Positions 59,900 through 64,000 of a DNA stretch of 64,000 bases are shown here, in pieces. The stretch is from positions 14,590,029 to 14,654,028 of the forward strand of contig CM075942.1 in assembly GCA_038030265.1 (NCBI GenBank). Direction: 5' to 3'. The notes beneath the pieces are model-generated. The model did no database searches. It was not told the DNA's origin and was given only the letters and a program-made list of their open reading frames with translations. A program made the translations under genes and the position numbers. How positions within the stretch are numbered: the first letter of the stretch is position 1; every line of letters starts with the position of its first letter. Source of the DNA: Corythucha ciliata. Its lineage: Eukaryota; Arthropoda; Insecta; Hemiptera; Tingidae.

Positions 59900-59908
59900 A
59901 TTTTATAG
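59900..59908 (-). promoter_or_regulatory. Candidate TATA box of the 60-aa peptide gene
   Basis: CTATAAAAT on the minus strand; a transcription start about 30 bases downstream (near 59872) would give a first exon ending at the donor at 59689. Confidence 0.5.
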
Positions 59909-60063
59909 TGAGAAACTAAAATTTTGGGAAATAGCAAAAGGCCGACTTTCACAGCTGCATATCAGAAAAGTCGAAAATATTCAGTTAAGGTAGTTTTAAT
60001 GCACCTTGTACCCTCACCCTTTGCCATTCACCGAACTTCCAGGTCCACAGACCATAATAGGGT

Positions 60064-60098
60064 CTTCCAAGGGTTTCAATCCAAGAAACCCTTGGAAG
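60064..60098. repeat. Perfect 14-bp stem, 7-nt loop
   Basis: CTTCCAAGGGTTTC, then AATCCAA, then GAAACCCTTGGAAG. Role unknown. Confidence 0.7.
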
Positions 60099-63095
60099 GG
60101 CTGTCGCAATGGCATTTTCGTCCCGTGCACTATCAGCATAGGAGCGGTACACCCTCCCCGGAAAAATGTCTATACAAATAGAAGGGACTGGATTGCCTGA
60201 GGGCTTCTGGCAGGGTCACAGACACCCTTCTCTGGTTCCAATTTCATTTTAAAAATCTGGGACGGAGCATGGAAACGGAATAACGCGCCCTTTCAGACAC
60301 AGAGAACCTCCCCCCCCCCCAATCACGCTTTCCCCAACCGGTGAACATCCTTTGAATTGCTCTTGGGGAGCCTTGATTATGGCTTGGAAAGTGATGCAAT
60401 TGTAGCAAGAGTGCTCTCATAGTAGTATTTGAGAAGTGACTCTTTGCTTCCATTATATCCGGCACTTACCTCGTGGAGTACTTTACAAAAAAATTCTCTT
60501 TTCTCTGCCCCATTCAGTTTCTTTACCTTTTATTTCAGTTTATTCAGAAGGAAAAAGGCGTTAGCCCCTCCCCCTGAAATTCTTTCCCTTTAATGCTTTA
60601 ATTAGAAACTCAACACCTCGAAATGGCTATTCGAAATGGTTATTTCGTTGCCTCCTATCTTCTTTCAGAACAACCTGGGAGACACCCGTCAAAATGTGTT
60701 ATAAAAAATGACGATGAATGGGATTGGAAGGGGGTGAGGGACGGGTGATTCGCAAATGGAGATTTTCCATTTCAATTTCCCCTTCCTTCTTGTTCACCCT
60801 ACACATCATCATTCCATCATCATCGCTTTGGAAAAACGGTTGGTTCAAGTAGAGGAATGCGGGGGGTTCTCGAAGGCGCTTATTTCCGTAGTTGTGATGG
60901 GAAAGTCTTAAGGATTTTGAGTTGAGGAGGTTGAAAGTTATGGTGGTGGGGGTCGATGGGAGGGGAAGGGCTGTATAGTGGAAAGGCTAACGAGCGGCGT
61001 CCTGTTTCCGTTGCCAGGACGAAGAGGTTCTCAATTCACCTAAACCCTCCCGGCTCACCCCTCACCCCTCACCCAACCAAATCGGACTACTTCAGTACAC
61101 TCGAAACTGCTTTCCCGGGGATTTTCAGAGCTTTTTACCTAGGACAGGAAATTCAATGTGGGCAAAACTGTTGCATTGGACTTAGATGTTTTACGTTAAT
61201 TTGACTAATAAATTAGGGCGACACTGTTCGTATGCTTCTGTTTCTAGATGGCCTACCTTATATTTTGATCAAATTATTTAAACCATCCACTTTTAACATA
61301 ATTCAATTACAAAATTCAATAATTTTATTTTCAGCCCACAAAAAAAAGTGTCATCGACGCGTCAAAAGACGAGAAATGTATCGAAGGTATAGATGAGAAC
61401 GAGAGAGGGTTTCTTGAATACTGAGTGGAACGAAATAGTACTGAGATGGTGAATATGTGAGAAAGACGTTCGTGCTACCGAGAGCTTTTCAGGGTTAGCA
61501 GGGCGGAGGGATTATCAAATCCCAGTGAATGATACTTTCCTCGAGAAGATCATTTTAGTCACTCCGGAGTCGCTAATTCGACTTGGAACCTTGGCGGAGC
61601 ATTGAGTGAGAATGTGGCGTGGGTGGGCCCACGCGTTTGTATAGCTTTATGGTCGCGAATTAATGATGAAAGTCTGGTACCAAAGTTTTGGGGGAGAATG
61701 TTAGAGGTTTTCCGCGTCTTCCTTTTCGAGGGAGGGAGGAGTACAGCTCACTTAAGTTCGAATAACTCGAGAAATAAAGCGATGCACTTTGGAGAGAAAA
61801 GAAAAAGAAAAAAGCTACTTGGTGTTGATTTAACAAGGTTTCCCTATAAATCCGGTTCATCAGGTTTTATAAGTACGAGCCTCAGCTCGTTTTAGCGCAC
61901 AAGAGTTCCTTATTTGCGAGAAAAAAATGCTACCAAAATGCTACCCTGCTCATCCCCCCCCCCCCAACCATCAACCATTTTTTGTCGATCTTGTTACCGG
62001 TAAACGGATTCCCATGTCGACGCTGGGTATTATTCTGCTTGGAAGGATCGCGCAAAGGAAAGAGATGAATGATTATCGTATTGAACTCAACCCCCACTAT
62101 TCAACACCGCACCATTGTGAAATGATGTATGAACACTTTCTGTCGAGTTTTATTCTCGAGAGACCAATTTTCCTCTTTGTGTCATTCTAATTTGAGAAGT
62201 GCCTAAGGTTCCAATTGAAAGTTATGCAACAGAGACAAAGGAGGATGGGGGCGATCTTGAAAATTAATTCAATTATAAAGAAAAGAGGGAAAATACCTCC
62301 GTCTTTTCCAATTATCGTCGACCTTTTGTACTTTGTTTCCTCTCTTGATACAAAAGAACGCGCGAGTTTCGTACTGGTGACATTAAAACGTGAAGCCGTG
62401 ATCACATTCCCCCCTCCCACCGCACTTTGGTAACCAAGTGACTTGGAAATCAATAACGTTCGTACACCGCGAAGTTGTAATTACCAAATTAAAGGAAGAA
62501 ATATGACCTTCCAAGGATTACATCTTCACCCCCTCCAACCCTATAACTGCTTTTTTAGGCCCTTGATTACGCGTTAATTAAAGCTTACCCTACCTCTGGA
62601 AAGATGGACCGCTCGCCCCTCCCTCACCATCGTCCATTAAGCTTATTCTACAATATTAAGTTGGCGCAAGGGATATAAATCCCCTTCGAGAAAAAGGAAA
62701 AGGACTGAGAGCGGCAGAGGCGGAAAAACAAAAGGAAGCTCCAACGAGACGAGACTTTCTCATTTTGTTGAGGGATAATTCCTTTGGCTGCGTGGGTTTC
62801 ATTTAGCTTTAAGGTTTCCATCGACTTCTCTACTTTTTTTTTTTTTTTTTGTATATAACAAAAATGCGGCGGACATGTTGGGGTGCTGTGATATCAGGTC
62901 ATTATACATATAATTAGCCTCCCTCTCTCCAGCAATTTAATTTAGCACCAGAAAGAGCCGGGGTAGTACGCTGGACCCCCTCGGCTTTTCTCTGAAACTA
63001 ACCGTTAGGGCCCGGGAAAAGTGTTGATAAAGCTCCAAAAAGTGACGTTCACAGTCTCTCGGCATACGCTGCTGTGGCAGCCTGTAATGCTCTTC
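60099..63095. other. Intergenic, no gene seen
   Basis: C runs near 60310 and 61957, and a T run at about 62836-62850. Open frames up to about 97 codons lack recognisable motifs. Confidence 0.4.
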
Positions 63096-64000
63096 AGCAG
63101 CTATTATTATTATTATTATTATTCAGTGGGCCCGCACCCGGCCTAGCCGAGCCCGAAGCGCTTAAGCCGTTACCGGCTCATACGCCATGCCCTTAGGGTC
63201 GGACTCGGAAAAGCCTAATGCGGGTCCGCAAACCTATCTACGGCATTCACAAACTGAAGGACTCGGACCCCCTCGGCCCTCGAGAATGTGATGCCTGGCA
63301 ACCTATCTGTCCCGAAAATGCGGAAACGAGTAGCCGCATACCTCTCACACTCCCCTAAAAAGTGCATAGCCGATTCCTCTTCCAACTCGCAGCCCCGACA
63401 CATTGGGTCTGCCACCATTCCCATTGTGTGGAGGTGCTTACGTAGCGCATAGTGGCCTGTAAACATCCCCACAACTCTCCGCATGCTGCCTCTACTCGGC
63501 TCAGGTCCCCATACTTCCTTATTTGCCCCCTGTTTCGCCATTTCATCAGCTTTCTCATTCCCCTCGTATCCCCTGTGTCCAGGGATCCACGCGAGGGTCA
63601 CTTCATTACCCATTCCCTGTAGCCTTGTGATGGCCCGCCGACAGTCCGCCACCAAGGCCGACTCCACCACCGGCCTGGTCACCGCCCCCAGGGCTGCGCG
63701 GCTGTCCGCGTAGATCACCACTTCCCTGAACCTCACATGCTTCCTAATTAGCTCCAGGACACAGTCATTTATCGCCACGACCTCTGCCTGAAAAACCGTG
63801 GCCAACTTTCCTAGGGGCCTACAGTTCCCACCTTCAAACTCCGGTATCCAGAACCCAGATCCTGTCATCCCCGATTCCAACTTAGACCCATCCGTGAAGC
63901 AATTCATGGTTCCCTCTTGCACCCTGAATTCCTCTCTCGTACTAACTCGAATCCGTATCTTCCTTCCCAAGTCCAATCGCTTCACGGTTTTGTCACTCCT
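63096..64000 (-). mobile_element. I-group LINE, 3' end (5' part outside window)
   Basis: Minus-strand element running in from the right edge. It ends in a (TAA)n tract at about 63104-63123, the type of tail found on I-like LINEs, after a short 3' UTR. Confidence 0.85.
63215..63985 (-). CDS. I-group LINE ORF2, RNase H domain and C-terminus (partial)
   Basis: 256 residues open, probably continuing upstream beyond the edge. RNase H degrades the RNA strand during copying. The four acidic residues are in place: D in CFTDGSKLE, E in FQAEVVAI, D in YADSRAAL and D in NEKADEMAK, with the IPGHRG loop. It is followed by GHYALRKHLHTMG and the zinc-knuckle-like C..C...H...C segment (MCRGCELEEESAMHFLGEC). 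No lesion is seen in this part, so the copy may be young. Stop at 63215-63217. Confidence 0.9.
   Translation of the reverse strand: MKRLDLGRKIRIRVSTREEFRVQEGTMNCFTDGSKLESGMTGSGFWIPEFEGGNCRPLGKLATVFQAEVVAINDCVLELIRKHVRFREVVIYADSRAALGAVTRPVVESALVADCRRAITRLQGMGNEVTLAWIPGHRGYEGNEKADEMAKQGANKEVWGPEPSRGSMRRVVGMFTGHYALRKHLHTMGMVADPMCRGCELEEESAMHFLGECERYAATRFRIFGTDRLPGITFSRAEGVRVLQFVNAVDRFADPH

Overview
This is a eukaryotic, almost certainly arthropod (probably insect) window. The evidence is intron-bearing UDP-glycosyltransferase genes with a C-terminal membrane anchor, an insect-type stargazin-like exon, Jockey and I-group LINEs, and a mariner-superfamily transposon. The sequence alone does not fix the species. 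The DNA is AT-rich, gene-poor and repeat-dense, with an unusual number of long G or C homopolymers.

Region by region: 1-1829 is the 3' part of a Jockey LINE. 3400-4570 holds a short ~30-bp-period array and a ~128-bp tandem repeat. 4606-6572 (minus) is a complete five-exon UGT gene. 6900-12010 is a dense collection of dispersed repeats, MITEs and LINE remnants. 13283-16487 is a mariner-superfamily element with ~835-bp terminal inverted repeats, next to a CR1/L2-like RT fragment (16500-17734). 18336-20195 (minus) is a second five-exon UGT with the same intron phases, so 4.6-20.2 kb is a tandem UGT pair pushed apart by mobile DNA. 20900-22939 is a near-complete 2-kb palindrome. 23280-24300 is another ~30-bp-period array. 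24.3-33.3 kb is mostly featureless. 33355-35096 is a DNA-transposon-like unit with ~320-bp inverted ends and an uncharacterised ORF. 36494-36706 (minus) encodes a small secreted protein. 35.4-46.3 kb carries several ~30-bp-period degenerate tandem arrays of different sequence families. 46692-51232 is a nearly full-length but frameshifted Jockey LINE. 51264-53202 is a nested repeat patch. 55612-55862 is the first coding exon of a stargazin/CACNG-like gene. 57940-59360 is another ~30-bp array, abutting a second small secreted-peptide gene (59417-59599, minus). The right edge (63104-64000, minus) is the 3' end of an I-group LINE with an RNase H domain and a (TAA)n tail.

Host genes I can support are two UGTs (small-molecule glycosylation in the ER), two short secreted proteins and one calcium-channel gamma/stargazin-like exon. 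Most other recognisable sequence is mobile. The most unusual signal is the set of ~30-bp-period degenerate arrays (at least five sequence families, roughly 7 kb in total), which none of the gene or transposon calls explains. Next are the 2-kb palindrome and the long-TIR element with an orphan ORF.
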